Positions 32,681 to 40,994 of a stretch of 56,295 nucleotides of DNA are shown in pieces. The position numbers and the translations under genes were made by a program. Origin of the DNA: Nocardioides lianchengensis (GTDB lineage: Bacteria; Actinomycetota; Actinomycetes; Propionibacteriales; Nocardioidaceae); assembly GCF_900101465.1 (NCBI RefSeq), contig NZ_FMZM01000009.1:66358-122652 (forward strand), given 5' to 3'. Under the pieces are notes generated by a model. The model worked only from the letters and a program-made list of their open reading frames with translations, ran no database searches and had not been told where the DNA came from. How positions within the stretch are numbered: position 1 is the first letter of the stretch; each line of letters opens with the position of its first letter.

Positions 32681-32699
32681 TTAGGTGAGCCTCACCTTA
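32681..32699. promoter_or_regulatory. IdeR/DmdR iron box
   Basis: TTAGGTGAGCCTCACCTTA is a 19-base inverted repeat very close to the actinobacterial iron-box consensus TTAGGTTAGGCTAACCTAA. It is 22 bases upstream of the HtaA-like start codon, where bound IdeR would block transcription when iron is plentiful. Confidence 0.88.
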
Positions 32700-32729
32700 C
32701 TAGAGGTCCTTACTGGTCACGCCCGCCTG

Positions 32730-32788
32730 TCGAGTGACGCCAGATGGCTCGCCCAGGGCGTCCTGAGGAGCCATCTCGCGTCGCTCGA
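32730..32788. repeat. 59-bp inverted repeat near the MFS gene end
   Basis: Two 21-base arms (32730-32750 and 32768-32788) pair with only two mismatches around a 17-base loop; the inner core is AGATGGCTC/GAGCCATCT. It lies between the MFS stop and the iron box. It may end MFS transcripts, or be the trace of a small element. Confidence 0.7.
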
Positions 32789-32800
32789 CGAGGACCCGGG

Positions 32801-34246
32801 CTACCGGGCGGCGGCCAGCTCGGCCTCCGCTTCGGCCTGCGGGCCGGGGACGACGTGGGTCCGGGCGCGCACGACCGGGACGAAGAGGGCCACGATCGCG
32901 GCGAGCGTCGCCGTACCGACCAGGACGGCGAAGCCGTGGGTGTAGCCGGCCTCGACGGGGATCCCGTCGGGGCGGGCGCCGGAGGTGACGACGGTGGCGA
33001 GCACGGCGCTGCCGATCGCGCCGCCGACGGTGCGGATGTTGGCGTTCATGCCGCTGGCGACACCGGTCTGGGACTGCGGCACGGCCTCGACGACCAGGTT
33101 CGACATCGCCGCGAAGGCCAGGCCGAAGGCGAAGCCGAGGATCGTGGTCTCGACGACGACCTGCCAGACCTGGTCGTGGGCGAGGACCAGGCCGAGGGTG
33201 CCGAGCGCGGTGAGCGCAGCGCCGACGAACAGCAGTGGCTTGGAGCCGTAGCGGCCGGCCAGCCGGCCAGAGAGCAGCCCGGCCAGGAAGGTCGCGACGG
33301 TCTGGGGCAGCAGGAGCAGGCCGGACTCGGTCACCGAGGCACCGAAGCCGTAGCCGGCCGCCTCGGGCACCTGCAGGAAGGCCGGTAGGAAGGCGAACAT
33401 GCTGTACATCCCCATGCCGAAGAGCAGGGCGACCAGGTTGACGGTCCACACCGTGGGGATCCGCATCATCTTCATGTCCACGAGCGGGTCTGCGCTGCGG
33501 GCCTCGGCCAGCACCCAGACCGGCAGCAGCACCGCAGCGGCCACGAACAGGGCGACGACCTCGACCGAGCCCCAGCCCCAGCTGTGACCCTGGCTGACGC
33601 CGAGCAGCAGCGCGACCAGCCAGGCCGAGAGCAGCAGCGCCGAGCCGACGTTGATGCGACCCGGGGTGCGCTCCGGCGACTCCGGCACGAGTACGGCGGC
33701 CGCGACCGCGGCGAGCACGGTGATGATCATCGGCAGCCAGAACAGCCAGTGGTAGCTCAGCGCGTCGACCAGCGGGCCGGCGAGGACCAGGCCGATGCCA
33801 CCGCCGACGGCGAGCAGCGCGCCGGAGACGCCGACCGCGCCCGCGACCTTCTCGCGCGGGAACTCGTCGCGGATGATCCCGAAGGTCAGCGGCAGCACGC
33901 CGCCGCCGATCCCCTGCACCGCACGGGCGGCGATCAGCACGCCGATGGACGGCGCGAGCGCGGCGACAAGGGAGCCGACCGCGAGGGCGGACAGGGCGAA
34001 GACGAGCATCTTCTCCTTGCCGACCTTGTCGCCGACCCGGCCGATGATCGGGGTGAAGACCGAGGCGGAGAGCAGGTACGCCGTGAGCACCCAGGTCGCG
34101 GTCGCCTGGTCGGTCTCGAGCTCGCGCGCGATGGTCGGCAGCACCGGGTTCACCATCGACTGGAGCAGCGAGAACGACGCCACTCCCAGCAGTAGCACCA
34201 CGAAGGTGATCCGGTAGTCGGTCCGTCGATCCAAAGCAGAAGTCAC
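32801..34246 (-). CDS. MFS drug-efflux transporter (DHA2/EmrB-like, 14 helices)
   Basis: This protein of about 481 residues has an MFS pattern of about 14 membrane helices. Motifs are TWVLTAYLLSASVFTPIIGRVGDKVGKEKM (motif A), ARAVQGIGGGVLPL (motif B) and LLAVGGGIGLVLAGPLVDALSYHWLFW (motif C of drug exporters). It probably exports drugs or toxic compounds by proton antiport. I use the GTG at 34246; a TTG at 34258 is possible. An 8-bp palindrome GTTGCAAC overlaps that TTG and could be an operator. The regulator is unknown; the AraC/GyrI gene is two genes away. Confidence 0.88.
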   Translation of the reverse strand: MTSALDRRTDYRITFVVLLLGVASFSLLQSMVNPVLPTIARELETDQATATWVLTAYLLSASVFTPIIGRVGDKVGKEKMLVFALSALAVGSLVAALAPSIGVLIAARAVQGIGGGVLPLTFGIIRDEFPREKVAGAVGVSGALLAVGGGIGLVLAGPLVDALSYHWLFWLPMIITVLAAVAAAVLVPESPERTPGRINVGSALLLSAWLVALLLGVSQGHSWGWGSVEVVALFVAAAVLLPVWVLAEARSADPLVDMKMMRIPTVWTVNLVALLFGMGMYSMFAFLPAFLQVPEAAGYGFGASVTESGLLLLPQTVATFLAGLLSGRLAGRYGSKPLLFVGAALTALGTLGLVLAHDQVWQVVVETTILGFAFGLAFAAMSNLVVEAVPQSQTGVASGMNANIRTVGGAIGSAVLATVVTSGARPDGIPVEAGYTHGFAVLVGTATLAAIVALFVPVVRARTHVVPGPQAEAEAELAAAR

Positions 34247-34286
34247 GGACCGTTGCAACCGTCAACCATCCGCCGGCATTCCCCGG

Positions 34287-35654
34287 TCAGCCGGTGATCT
34301 GCGCCACCGCGGCCCGCGCCGACCCGATCACGGCCGGGATCCCCACCCCGTCGTACGACGCTCCGCACACGGCCAGGCCGGGGACGGCGGCCACCGCCGC
34401 ACGGGCCCGCGCGACCCGGTCGAGGTGCCCGAGGGCGTACTGCGGCAGCCCGCCGCCCCACCGCTGCACGTGCACGTCGACGGGCACGGCCCGCAGGCCG
34501 GTGGCGTCGGCCAGGTCGGCGAGCGACCACGCGACCAGCTCCTCGTCGCTCGCCTGGAGCGCGACCTCCTCGCCGTGCCGCCCGAGCGAGGTCCGCAGGA
34601 ACAGCAGTCCGGCCTCGCGACCGGCCTCACGCACCCAGCCCCACTTGGCGAAGGAGAAGGTCGACGCCTTGATCCGGCGCCCCTCGACCGGCGGCACCAG
34701 GAAGCCGGACGAGTCAAGGTCGTCCAGGTGCCCCGCGTCGGCGGCCCGGAACGCGAAGGTCACCACCACCATCGACGCCGCCTCGATCGCGGCCAGCTCG
34801 GCCGCCGCGGCCGGCGCCACGTCCGCCAGCAGCCGGGCGCTCGGCGCGGCCGGCGTCGCGAGCACGACCGCGCCGGCCTCGACGGCGACCGGGTCGGTCG
34901 TCGGGCCGGTGACGAGCCGGAAGCCGGTGGGCGTGCGCTCCAGGGCCCGCACGGTCACGCCGGTGCGGACGTCCAGGCCGGCCGCCACCGCCTCCGGCAG
35001 CGACCCCATCCCCCCAGGCAGGCCCGCGAAGACCGGCCCGTCGTACGACGGCGGCAGGGCCGCGGCCCGCTCGAGCACGGACCCGCGGCGGGCCAGCGCG
35101 AGCAGCTGCGGCACGGCCGCGCGGGCCGAGATCCGGCGGGCCTGGCCGGCGTACACGCCGCCGAGCAGGGGCTCCACGAGCCGGTCGGTGACCTCGGCCC
35201 CGAACCGCCGGTCGACCAGGTCGCCGACCGTCAGGTCCTCGTCGAACGCCGCCGCGGGCTCCGGGGGCAGCGATGGCTCCTGCCGGACCCGGGCCAGCCC
35301 CTCGGGGCTGAGCACCTCGGAGGCGGCGAGCGCGTCGAGGTCGAGCGGCACGCCCATCAGCGAGCGCGGGAGGGGCCGCAGCGCTCCCCGCGACCAGATC
35401 CGCGAGGAGACGACCGCCGGGTGCTCGACGCTCAGCCCGACCGCGCGGGCCAGGTCGACGCCCTCGGAGCGTCGGTGCAGCATCGCCTCGGCGCCGACGT
35501 CGACCGTGACGCCGGCGACCGGCTCGCGGCGGAGCTTGCCACCGACGCGGTCGGTGGCCTCCAGCACGACGACCTCGTGGCCCGCGGCCACCAGGTCGCG
35601 GGCGGCGGTGAGGCCGGCGATGCCGGCCCCGACGACGACGGTGCGAGGACTCAC
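34287..35654 (-). CDS. cgoX: Coproporphyrinogen III oxidase CgoX (HemY/HemG type)
   Basis: This 455-residue flavoprotein has the FAD motif [27 protein letters not shown], then [33 protein letters not shown] and a C-terminal [22 protein letters not shown]. In actinobacteria this enzyme oxidises coproporphyrinogen III to coproporphyrin III, between HemE and the ferrochelatase. The GTG start is preceded by TAGCCT at 6 bases (35661-35666), so the mRNA is probably leaderless. Confidence 0.93.
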   Translation of the reverse strand: MSPRTVVVGAGIAGLTAARDLVAAGHEVVVLEATDRVGGKLRREPVAGVTVDVGAEAMLHRRSEGVDLARAVGLSVEHPAVVSSRIWSRGALRPLPRSLMGVPLDLDALAASEVLSPEGLARVRQEPSLPPEPAAAFDEDLTVGDLVDRRFGAEVTDRLVEPLLGGVYAGQARRISARAAVPQLLALARRGSVLERAAALPPSYDGPVFAGLPGGMGSLPEAVAAGLDVRTGVTVRALERTPTGFRLVTGPTTDPVAVEAGAVVLATPAAPSARLLADVAPAAAAELAAIEAASMVVVTFAFRAADAGHLDDLDSSGFLVPPVEGRRIKASTFSFAKWGWVREAGREAGLLFLRTSLGRHGEEVALQASDEELVAWSLADLADATGLRAVPVDVHVQRWGGGLPQYALGHLDRVARARAAVAAVPGLAVCGASYDGVGIPAVIGSARAAVAQITG

Positions 35655-35660
35655 GCTCCG

Positions 35661-35666
35661 AGGCTA
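35661..35666 (-). promoter_or_regulatory. TAGCCT -10 box, leaderless cgoX start
   Basis: TAGCCT on the minus strand is followed by six bases and the GTG at 35654. Confidence 0.5.
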
Positions 35667-35676
35667 TGCCCCGGGG

Positions 35677-36204
35677 TCAGGCGGTGTCGGAGAGCCGTCC
35701 GAAGCCGCTGCGGTGGAAGACCAGCGGCAGCGAGGTGTCGGCGTGCTCGACCGCGTGCAGCTCCAGCAGCACGATCGTGTGGTCGCCGGCCTCGACCTCG
35801 CGGTAGATCGTGCAGTCGAAGCGGGCCAGCCCCTCGTCGAGGGTGACCGCACCCTCCCCGCTCACGCTGACCGGTACGCCGTCGAAGCGCTGCGCGACCG
35901 GTCCGGCGAGCTGACGGCAGAGCGGGCCGTGGTGGTCGGCCAGGATCGTCACGCCGAGGTGGCTGGCCCGGCGCAGGTCGGGCCAGGTCTTGGAGCTGTT
36001 GGCGATCGAGAAGGACACCAGCGGCGGCTCCAGGCTCACCGAGGTGAAGGAGCTGGCGGCGAGCCCGGTCAGGGCGCCGTCGACCTCGGCCGCGACGGCC
36101 ACCACCCCGCTCGGGAAGATCCCGAAGGCCTCCCGGAGCCGGGTGGGGTCGAGGTCCTGGTTGGTGATGAGCTCGTGGGCGACGGCCGCGACGGGCCGAT
36201 TCAC
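35677..36204 (-). CDS. NAD(P)H:flavin reductase (partner of the sulfur monooxygenases)
   Basis: This 175-residue protein is of the HpaC/flavin reductase-like split-barrel family: LREAFGIFPSGVVAVAAEVDG, GLAASSFTSVSLEPPLVSFSIANSSKTW, HLGVTILA, VLLELHAVEHAD. It supplies FMNH2 to two-component monooxygenases. Its ATG overlaps the SsuD/MsuD stop (ATGA), so it is the reductase of that enzyme, in place of the unrelated SsuE. Confidence 0.88.
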   Translation of the reverse strand: MNRPVAAVAHELITNQDLDPTRLREAFGIFPSGVVAVAAEVDGALTGLAASSFTSVSLEPPLVSFSIANSSKTWPDLRRASHLGVTILADHHGPLCRQLAGPVAQRFDGVPVSVSGEGAVTLDEGLARFDCTIYREVEAGDHTIVLLELHAVEHADTSLPLVFHRSGFGRLSDTA

Positions 36205-37364
36205 GACGCGGCCGTCTTCCGGGCCGGGGCGCCGAACGGCACCGAGGCGGTGGCGCCGGTCGCGGGCGCGGGGTGCTCCCAGAGGCCGCGGCGGGTCAGC
36301 TCGGGCAGCACGCCCTCGCCGAACCAGTAGGACTCCTCGAGGTGGGGGTAGCCCGAGAGCACGAACTCCTCGATGCCGACCTCGGCGTACTGCTCGACGA
36401 GGTCGGCGATCTCGGCGTGGCTGCCGACCATGGCCGTCCCCGCGCCCCCACGGACCAGGCCGACACCGGCCCAGAGGTTGGGGTGGATCTCGAGGCCGTC
36501 CTTGCTGCCCTGGTTGAGCTCCAGCATCCGACGCTGACCCTCGGACTCCGAGCGCTTCAGACCGGCCTGGACCCGGGCGATGTCCTCCTCCGAGATGTTC
36601 TCGAGCAGCCGGTCGGCCTCGGCCCAGGCGGCCGCGGAGGTGTCGCGGGCGATGGTGTGCAGCCGGATGCCGAAGCGCAGCTCGCGGCCCTGCTCGACCG
36701 CCTTCTCGCGGACCCGGGCGATCTTCTCGGCGACGGCGGCCGGCGGCTCGCCCCAGGTGAGGTAGACGTCGGCGTGCTTGGCGGCGACGTCGAGCGCGGC
36801 CGGCGACGAGCCGCCGAAGTAGATGAGCGGCAGCGGGTCCGGGATCTGGCTGAGGACGGCGTCCTCGACCCGGAAGTGCTCGCCCTCGAAGTCGACCGTC
36901 TCGCCGGTCCAGAGCCGGCGCACGACCTCCAGGAACTCGTCGCAGCGCGCGTAGCGGCCGTCCTTGTCGAGGAAGTCACCGAACATCCGCTGCTCGTGGC
37001 TCTCCCCGCCGGTGACGACGTTGAGCAGCAGCCGGCCCCCGGAGAGGTTCTGGAAGCTGCCCGCCATCTGGGCCGCGAGGTACGGCGCCGTCAGCCCGGG
37101 GCGGAAGGCCACCAGGAACTTCAGCCGCTCGGAGAGCGAGCTGAGCATCGCCGTCGAGATCCAGGCGTCCTCGCACCACGCGCCGGTCGGGGTCAGCGCG
37201 GCCTCGAAGCCCAGCTGCTCGGCGCTGCGGGCGATCTGGCCGAGGTAGGCCACCGAGGCCGGCCGACCCGAGCCGATCACGTCGGCCCCGTGGCCGCCGC
37301 CGACGACGTTGCGTCCGTCGCCGCCGTTGGTGGGCAGGAACCAGTGGAACTTCAGGTGGCTCAT
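36201..37364 (-). CDS. ssuD: FMNH2-dependent alkanesulfonate monooxygenase (SsuD/MsuD)
   Basis: This 387-residue luciferase-like protein reads FHWFLPTNGGDGRNVVGGGHG at the start and LNVVTGGESHEQRMFGDFLDKDGRYARCDEF in the middle, as in SsuD/MsuD. It cleaves the C-S bond of alkanesulfonates to give an aldehyde and sulfite. With SfnG and the MsuC-like protein upstream, methanesulfonate may be the main substrate. The ATG at 37364 has a good site, GGAAGGAAAG. A 46-bp interspersed repeat lies just before it. Confidence 0.93.
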   Translation of the reverse strand: MSHLKFHWFLPTNGGDGRNVVGGGHGADVIGSGRPASVAYLGQIARSAEQLGFEAALTPTGAWCEDAWISTAMLSSLSERLKFLVAFRPGLTAPYLAAQMAGSFQNLSGGRLLLNVVTGGESHEQRMFGDFLDKDGRYARCDEFLEVVRRLWTGETVDFEGEHFRVEDAVLSQIPDPLPLIYFGGSSPAALDVAAKHADVYLTWGEPPAAVAEKIARVREKAVEQGRELRFGIRLHTIARDTSAAAWAEADRLLENISEEDIARVQAGLKRSESEGQRRMLELNQGSKDGLEIHPNLWAGVGLVRGGAGTAMVGSHAEIADLVEQYAEVGIEEFVLSGYPHLEESYWFGEGVLPELTRRGLWEHPAPATGATASVPFGAPARKTAAS

Positions 37365-37379
37365 ACGTTTCTTTCCTTC

Positions 37380-37425
37380 CGGTGGTCGAGTAGCCCGTGA
37401 GGAACGAGCGGGCGCATCGAGACTC
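37380..37425. repeat. Interspersed palindromic repeat inside the sulfur operon
   Basis: GGTGGTCGAGTAGCCCGTGAGGAACGAGCGGGCGCATCGAGACT separates the MsuC-like and ssuD genes. It contains the first bases of the MsuC-like stop codon (37424-37426). Confidence 0.7.
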
Positions 37426-38629
37426 AGAACTGGCCGTGGTTGGGCGGGAGGGTCCCGTCCACGGCGTACCGGCCGAGGTGCTGGACCTTCCAGGCGGCCG
37501 GGTCGTGCAGGGTGTGGGTGCGGGCGTTGCGCCAGTGCCGGTCGAGGTTGAGCGACGCCAGCGCGGAGCGGGTGCCGGCGACCTCGAAGAGCCGGCTGCT
37601 CACCCCGACGGCGGCCCGGGCCCCGGCGGCACGCGCGGCGGCCACGGCGAGGCTGGCCTCGCCCGCGCTCTCGGGCCCCAGGTCGCGGTCGGCGTCCTCG
37701 ACGGCCAGCCCGGCCTCGGCGAGCAGCGCCTCCGCCGCGCGCACCTCCAGCTCCATCTCGCCGAAGGCCTGGACGACGAGCGGGTCGTCGGCGGCCCGGT
37801 CGACCCCGGCGTCGGGGTAGGGCCGACTGCGGGTGGTCACGAAGTGCGCGGCCTCGCTGAGCGCGGCCCGGGCGATGCCGGTGTCGATCGCGGCGTGCAG
37901 CAGCTGGGCGAAGGCGCCGAAGGTCTGTGGACCCTCGAAGGTCAGGTGGTACGGCGTGATCCGCGACGCGTGGACGCTCACGCCCTCGAGTCGGACCGTG
38001 CCGCTCGCGGTCGTGCGCTGGCCGAGCCCGTCCCAGTCGTCGAGGACGCTCACGCCGTCGGCGTGGCGGTCGACCCAGGCCACGTGCATCGGTCCGTCCT
38101 CCCCGAGGTGCGCGAGCACCGGGATCCAGTCGGCGAAGAGAGCGCCGGTGCTGTACCCCTTGACCCCGTCGAGCACCCAGCGGTCCTCGCCGGCCGGGCG
38201 CAGAGTGGTGCGGAAGTCGCGGACGTGCTTCGTCCCGATCTCGGACTGGGCGTTGCCGAGGCGTCGGCCGGCCAGCACCTCGCCGAGGAAGAAGGCCTGC
38301 TGGGCGCTGGTGCCCTGGTGGCGCAGCACCCCGACGTAGACGAAGTGGCTCTGCGGGATCTGGGCCACGCTGGGGTCGCCGGCCGCCAGCAGGCGCAGGA
38401 CCTGGGCCACCGTGCCCGCGCCGAGCCCGGCACCGCCGTACTCCTGAGGGACGGTGATCGCGAGCAGGCCGGAGCGCGACAGGACGTCGAGCTCCTCCGC
38501 GGGCAGCAGGCGGTGGGCGTCGCGCTCCGCGGCGTCGACGGCCAGCGCGGCACCGAGCCGCGCCGCCTCCTCGACCGCCCGTTCGGCGTCGAGGACGGGG
38601 ACGGTGCCGGGCGTGACCAGCGTCGTCAT
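37424..38629 (-). CDS. MsuC/SfnC-like flavin-dependent monooxygenase (acyl-CoA dehydrogenase fold)
   Basis: From the ATG at 38629 this is 401 residues. It has the acyl-CoA dehydrogenase fold in the DszC/SfnC/MsuC branch: LLAITVPQEYGGAGLG, AQIPQSHFVYVGVLRHQGT, GVKGYSTGALFADWIPVLA, DDWDGLGQRTTASGTVRL and ending LNLDRHWRNARTHTLHDPAAWKVQHLG. In pseudomonads MsuC oxidises methanesulfinate to methanesulfonate with FMNH2; that step would link SfnG and SsuD/MsuD here. Its ATG overlaps the SfnG stop (ATGA). Confidence 0.85.
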   Translation of the reverse strand: MTTLVTPGTVPVLDAERAVEEAARLGAALAVDAAERDAHRLLPAEELDVLSRSGLLAITVPQEYGGAGLGAGTVAQVLRLLAAGDPSVAQIPQSHFVYVGVLRHQGTSAQQAFFLGEVLAGRRLGNAQSEIGTKHVRDFRTTLRPAGEDRWVLDGVKGYSTGALFADWIPVLAHLGEDGPMHVAWVDRHADGVSVLDDWDGLGQRTTASGTVRLEGVSVHASRITPYHLTFEGPQTFGAFAQLLHAAIDTGIARAALSEAAHFVTTRSRPYPDAGVDRAADDPLVVQAFGEMELEVRAAEALLAEAGLAVEDADRDLGPESAGEASLAVAAARAAGARAAVGVSSRLFEVAGTRSALASLNLDRHWRNARTHTLHDPAAWKVQHLGRYAVDGTLPPNHGQF

Positions 38630-39741
38630 CCCACCCGCTCCAGCTCGGCGGCCTCGAGCTCGCGGACGATCGGGAGGACGTGGGTGCCGAAGTACTCGAC
38701 GTCCTCCAGGTAGTGCAGGAAGCCGCAGAGGATGAGGTGGACGCCGCGCCGCTTGTACTCGAGCATCCGCTCGGCGATCTGCTCGGGCGTGCCGACCAGG
38801 CCGGTGCGGAAGCCGTCGTTGTACTGGACGAGGTCGGCGAACTCGGAGTCCTGCCACATGCCCTTCTTGTCCCCGGTCGCCTGCCCGGCCTGCTTGACGG
38901 CCGAGCCGAAGCCCTCGACGGCCTCCCGGTCGGCCTTGTCGATGATCTCGCGCAGCACGTCGCGGGCCTCGGCCTCGGTGTCGCGGGCCACCACGAAGCC
39001 GTTCACGCCGAAGCGGACCGACCGTCCGTGGACCTGGGCGACCTCGCCGACATCGCTGACCTGCTCGGAGATCCCCTCGGGGGTGTTGCCGTTCATGAAG
39101 TACCAGTCGGCGACCCGGCCACCCATCCCGCGGGCGTCGGTGGAGTTGCCGCCCATGAAGATCTCCGGGTGCGGGCGACCCTCGGCGGCGACCGGCTTCG
39201 GCTTCAGGTCGAAGTCGTGGAGCCGGTAGAAGTCGCCGGAGTACTCGGCCTGCTCGGAGGTCCAGATCTCGCGCAGGTAGCGGATGAACTCCTCGGAGCG
39301 GCGGTAGCGCTCCCCGTGCTCGAGCCACGGCTCGCCGAGCTTGGTGAACTCGTCCTTGAACCAGCCGCTGACGACGTTGACGGCCATCCGGCCCCCGGTC
39401 ATCACGTCGGCGCTGGCGACCAGCTTGGCGAGCACCCCGGGCTGCCACAGACCGGGGTGGACGGCGGCGATCACCTTCAGCCGCTCGGTCGCCAACGCGA
39501 TGGCGAGGCTGATGCTGGTCGACTCGTGCTGGTAGGCCGCGCCGTACGACGCGATGTAGCGCACCTGCGACAGGGCGTACTCGAACCCGTTCACCTCGGC
39601 GAGCTGGGCCAGCTGCTTGTTGTAGTCGTAGCCCCAGTCGGTGCGCTGCTCGATCTTGCTGACGACGAGCCCGCCACTGACGTTGGGCACCCAGTACGCG
39701 AACTTGAGGGGCTCACGGACCGGTTCGTTCGCTGCGTTCAT
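38626..39741 (-). CDS. sfnG: Dimethyl sulfone monooxygenase SfnG
   Basis: This 371-residue luciferase-like protein starts MNAANEPVREPLKFAYWVPN and continues VSGGLVVSKIEQRTDWGYDY and LSQVRYIASYGAAYQHESTS, which is characteristic of SfnG. It uses FMNH2 and oxygen to split dimethyl sulfone into methanesulfinate and formaldehyde. The ATG at 39741 has GGAGGAG before it. It is the first gene of the sulfur operon; a TTATG/CATAA inverted repeat (39766-39777) lies in its AT-rich promoter. Confidence 0.92.
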   Translation of the reverse strand: MNAANEPVREPLKFAYWVPNVSGGLVVSKIEQRTDWGYDYNKQLAQLAEVNGFEYALSQVRYIASYGAAYQHESTSISLAIALATERLKVIAAVHPGLWQPGVLAKLVASADVMTGGRMAVNVVSGWFKDEFTKLGEPWLEHGERYRRSEEFIRYLREIWTSEQAEYSGDFYRLHDFDLKPKPVAAEGRPHPEIFMGGNSTDARGMGGRVADWYFMNGNTPEGISEQVSDVGEVAQVHGRSVRFGVNGFVVARDTEAEARDVLREIIDKADREAVEGFGSAVKQAGQATGDKKGMWQDSEFADLVQYNDGFRTGLVGTPEQIAERMLEYKRRGVHLILCGFLHYLEDVEYFGTHVLPIVRELEAAELERVG

Positions 39742-39765
39742 CGGGCGACTCCTCCACTTGACCAC

Positions 39766-39777
39766 TTATGTTCATAA
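39766..39777. promoter_or_regulatory. AT-rich inverted repeat upstream of sfnG
   Basis: TTATGTTCATAA has arms TTATG/CATAA around two bases and lies 25 bases before the sfnG ATG. Such AT-rich sequence is rare in this GC-rich window, so it may be a regulator site or include the -10 box. Confidence 0.45.
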
Positions 39778-39840
39778 CCTTGATGGACATTGACGTTCGA
39801 TGCAAGGCAAGACGGCTCACGGCGCGGCAGAGCATGGCGA

Positions 39841-39869
39841 CGGGGTGATCGGCGAAACCGATCACCCCG
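39841..39869. terminator. 12-bp perfect terminator hairpin
   Basis: CGGGGTGATCGG and CCGATCACCCCG pair perfectly around CGAAA. It follows the stop codon at 39878 and separates this unit from the sfnG promoter. Confidence 0.8.
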
Positions 39870-39877
39870 CCCGCCCT

Positions 39878-40897
39878 TCACTCCCGAGCGGCCGGATCGT
39901 GTCGTCGTCGGGCGTGCAGGCCGCGCCACCAGGCCTCGGGACCGTCGACCAACACATCGAGCGCGACGCCGACCTCGAGACCCAGGTCGAGGGCGACCCG
40001 ACGAGCCGCACCGGCCGAGGCCGTCAGCTCGGGGTCGCGATCCCCGCCGAGCAACCCGACCGCCCGCTCGACGAGCGCCTCGGCGACCGCGAGGCGGCCA
40101 CGCAGCTCGGACGACGCGGCGAGCACGGCGTACCGGCGGTCCGGGAGGTCCCGGACGCCCGCCGCGGCCGTCGCGAGCGCACCATCGACGAGGCCGAGGT
40201 AGAGGTGGGCGAAGAGCAGCTGCACGAGTGGGAAGAGTCGCTCGGACTCCTCGTCGGACGCGCCCACCCCTACCCGCACCCCGTCGACCAGGGCATCCCC
40301 GACCTCCGCGCGACCCGCCTCGCCCGGCGCACCGAGGAAGTAAATCGCGGCCTGGTCGGTGGGGACGACCGTGGCGACCCGCCGCCCACTGCCGTCGACG
40401 ACGCCGACCAGCACGGCCCGGTCGCTGGCGCAGCCACCCGCCGGGAACGAGGCGGCACCCAGGAGCACCAGGTCGTCGCCGACCTCACGGGCCCGCAGAC
40501 CGACCGCGCGCGGGTCGAGGGCGCCCGTGACGAGCAGGTTCTCCTGCGTCAGGCGGGCCAGGGTGGCCGCATCCCGGGTCGCCGCCCACAGGTAGTGGTA
40601 GCCGAGCAGCTGGGCGACCACGCTGTCGGCAGCCGCGACGGCCCGGACGACTCGGAGCGCGGTCGACCAGGTCTGCCCGCCGCCGCCGTACTCCTCGGGC
40701 CCGAGCAGTCCGACCAGGCCCGAGTCCTTCAGCAGCCGCACCTCGGCGTCCGGCGCGGGCGCGACCTGGTCACACCCGATCGCGCCGACGGCGAGCTGGG
40801 TGGCGACGGCGCACGCGCGCGCGACCCACCCCTCGCCGGTGACGGGCGCGGTCGAGATGGACAGGTCCGGCACGTGCCGGGCCGACTGGGTGGTCAT
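39878..40897 (-). CDS. Acyl-CoA dehydrogenase-like flavin monooxygenase, divergent from LysR
   Basis: From the ATG at 40897 (GGAGG upstream) this is 339 residues, shorter than the MsuC-like protein. It keeps SGLVGLLGPEEYGGGGQTWSTALRVVRAVAAADSVVAQLLGYHYLW and the helical C-terminal domain, but the middle beta domain is reduced and a typical substrate glutamate is not obvious. It resembles the SfnC/DszC branch loosely. It lies next to a LysR gene and the sulfur operon, so a role in organosulfur oxidation is likely, the exact reaction unknown. Confidence 0.7.
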   Translation of the reverse strand: MTTQSARHVPDLSISTAPVTGEGWVARACAVATQLAVGAIGCDQVAPAPDAEVRLLKDSGLVGLLGPEEYGGGGQTWSTALRVVRAVAAADSVVAQLLGYHYLWAATRDAATLARLTQENLLVTGALDPRAVGLRAREVGDDLVLLGAASFPAGGCASDRAVLVGVVDGSGRRVATVVPTDQAAIYFLGAPGEAGRAEVGDALVDGVRVGVGASDEESERLFPLVQLLFAHLYLGLVDGALATAAAGVRDLPDRRYAVLAASSELRGRLAVAEALVERAVGLLGGDRDPELTASAGAARRVALDLGLEVGVALDVLVDGPEAWWRGLHARRRHDPAARE

Positions 40898-40994
40898 GGC
40901 CGACCCCTCCTGGTGGTGGAGCAGTAGAATCCTGAACTTCACAAACTTTCTCAACCAATTTACTAGACTTAATGCAGAGAGCAAGAGGCAGTCC
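40898..40994. promoter_or_regulatory. AT-rich divergent promoter region (monooxygenase-like / LysR)
   Basis: This 97-base region is much richer in A and T than its surroundings. On the plus strand TTCACA, 17 bases and TACTAG may form the LysR promoter; on the minus strand TTGAGA, 17 bases and GATTCT may serve the monooxygenase-like gene. LysR-type sites (T-N11-A) could be many here. Autoregulation and control of the divergent gene are expected. Confidence 0.55.

Noticed and set aside
38626..39765. Upstream start for sfnG at 39765
   Set aside because: The ATG at 39741 has the GGAGGAG site and matches the usual N-terminus; the extra eight residues do not look like SfnG.
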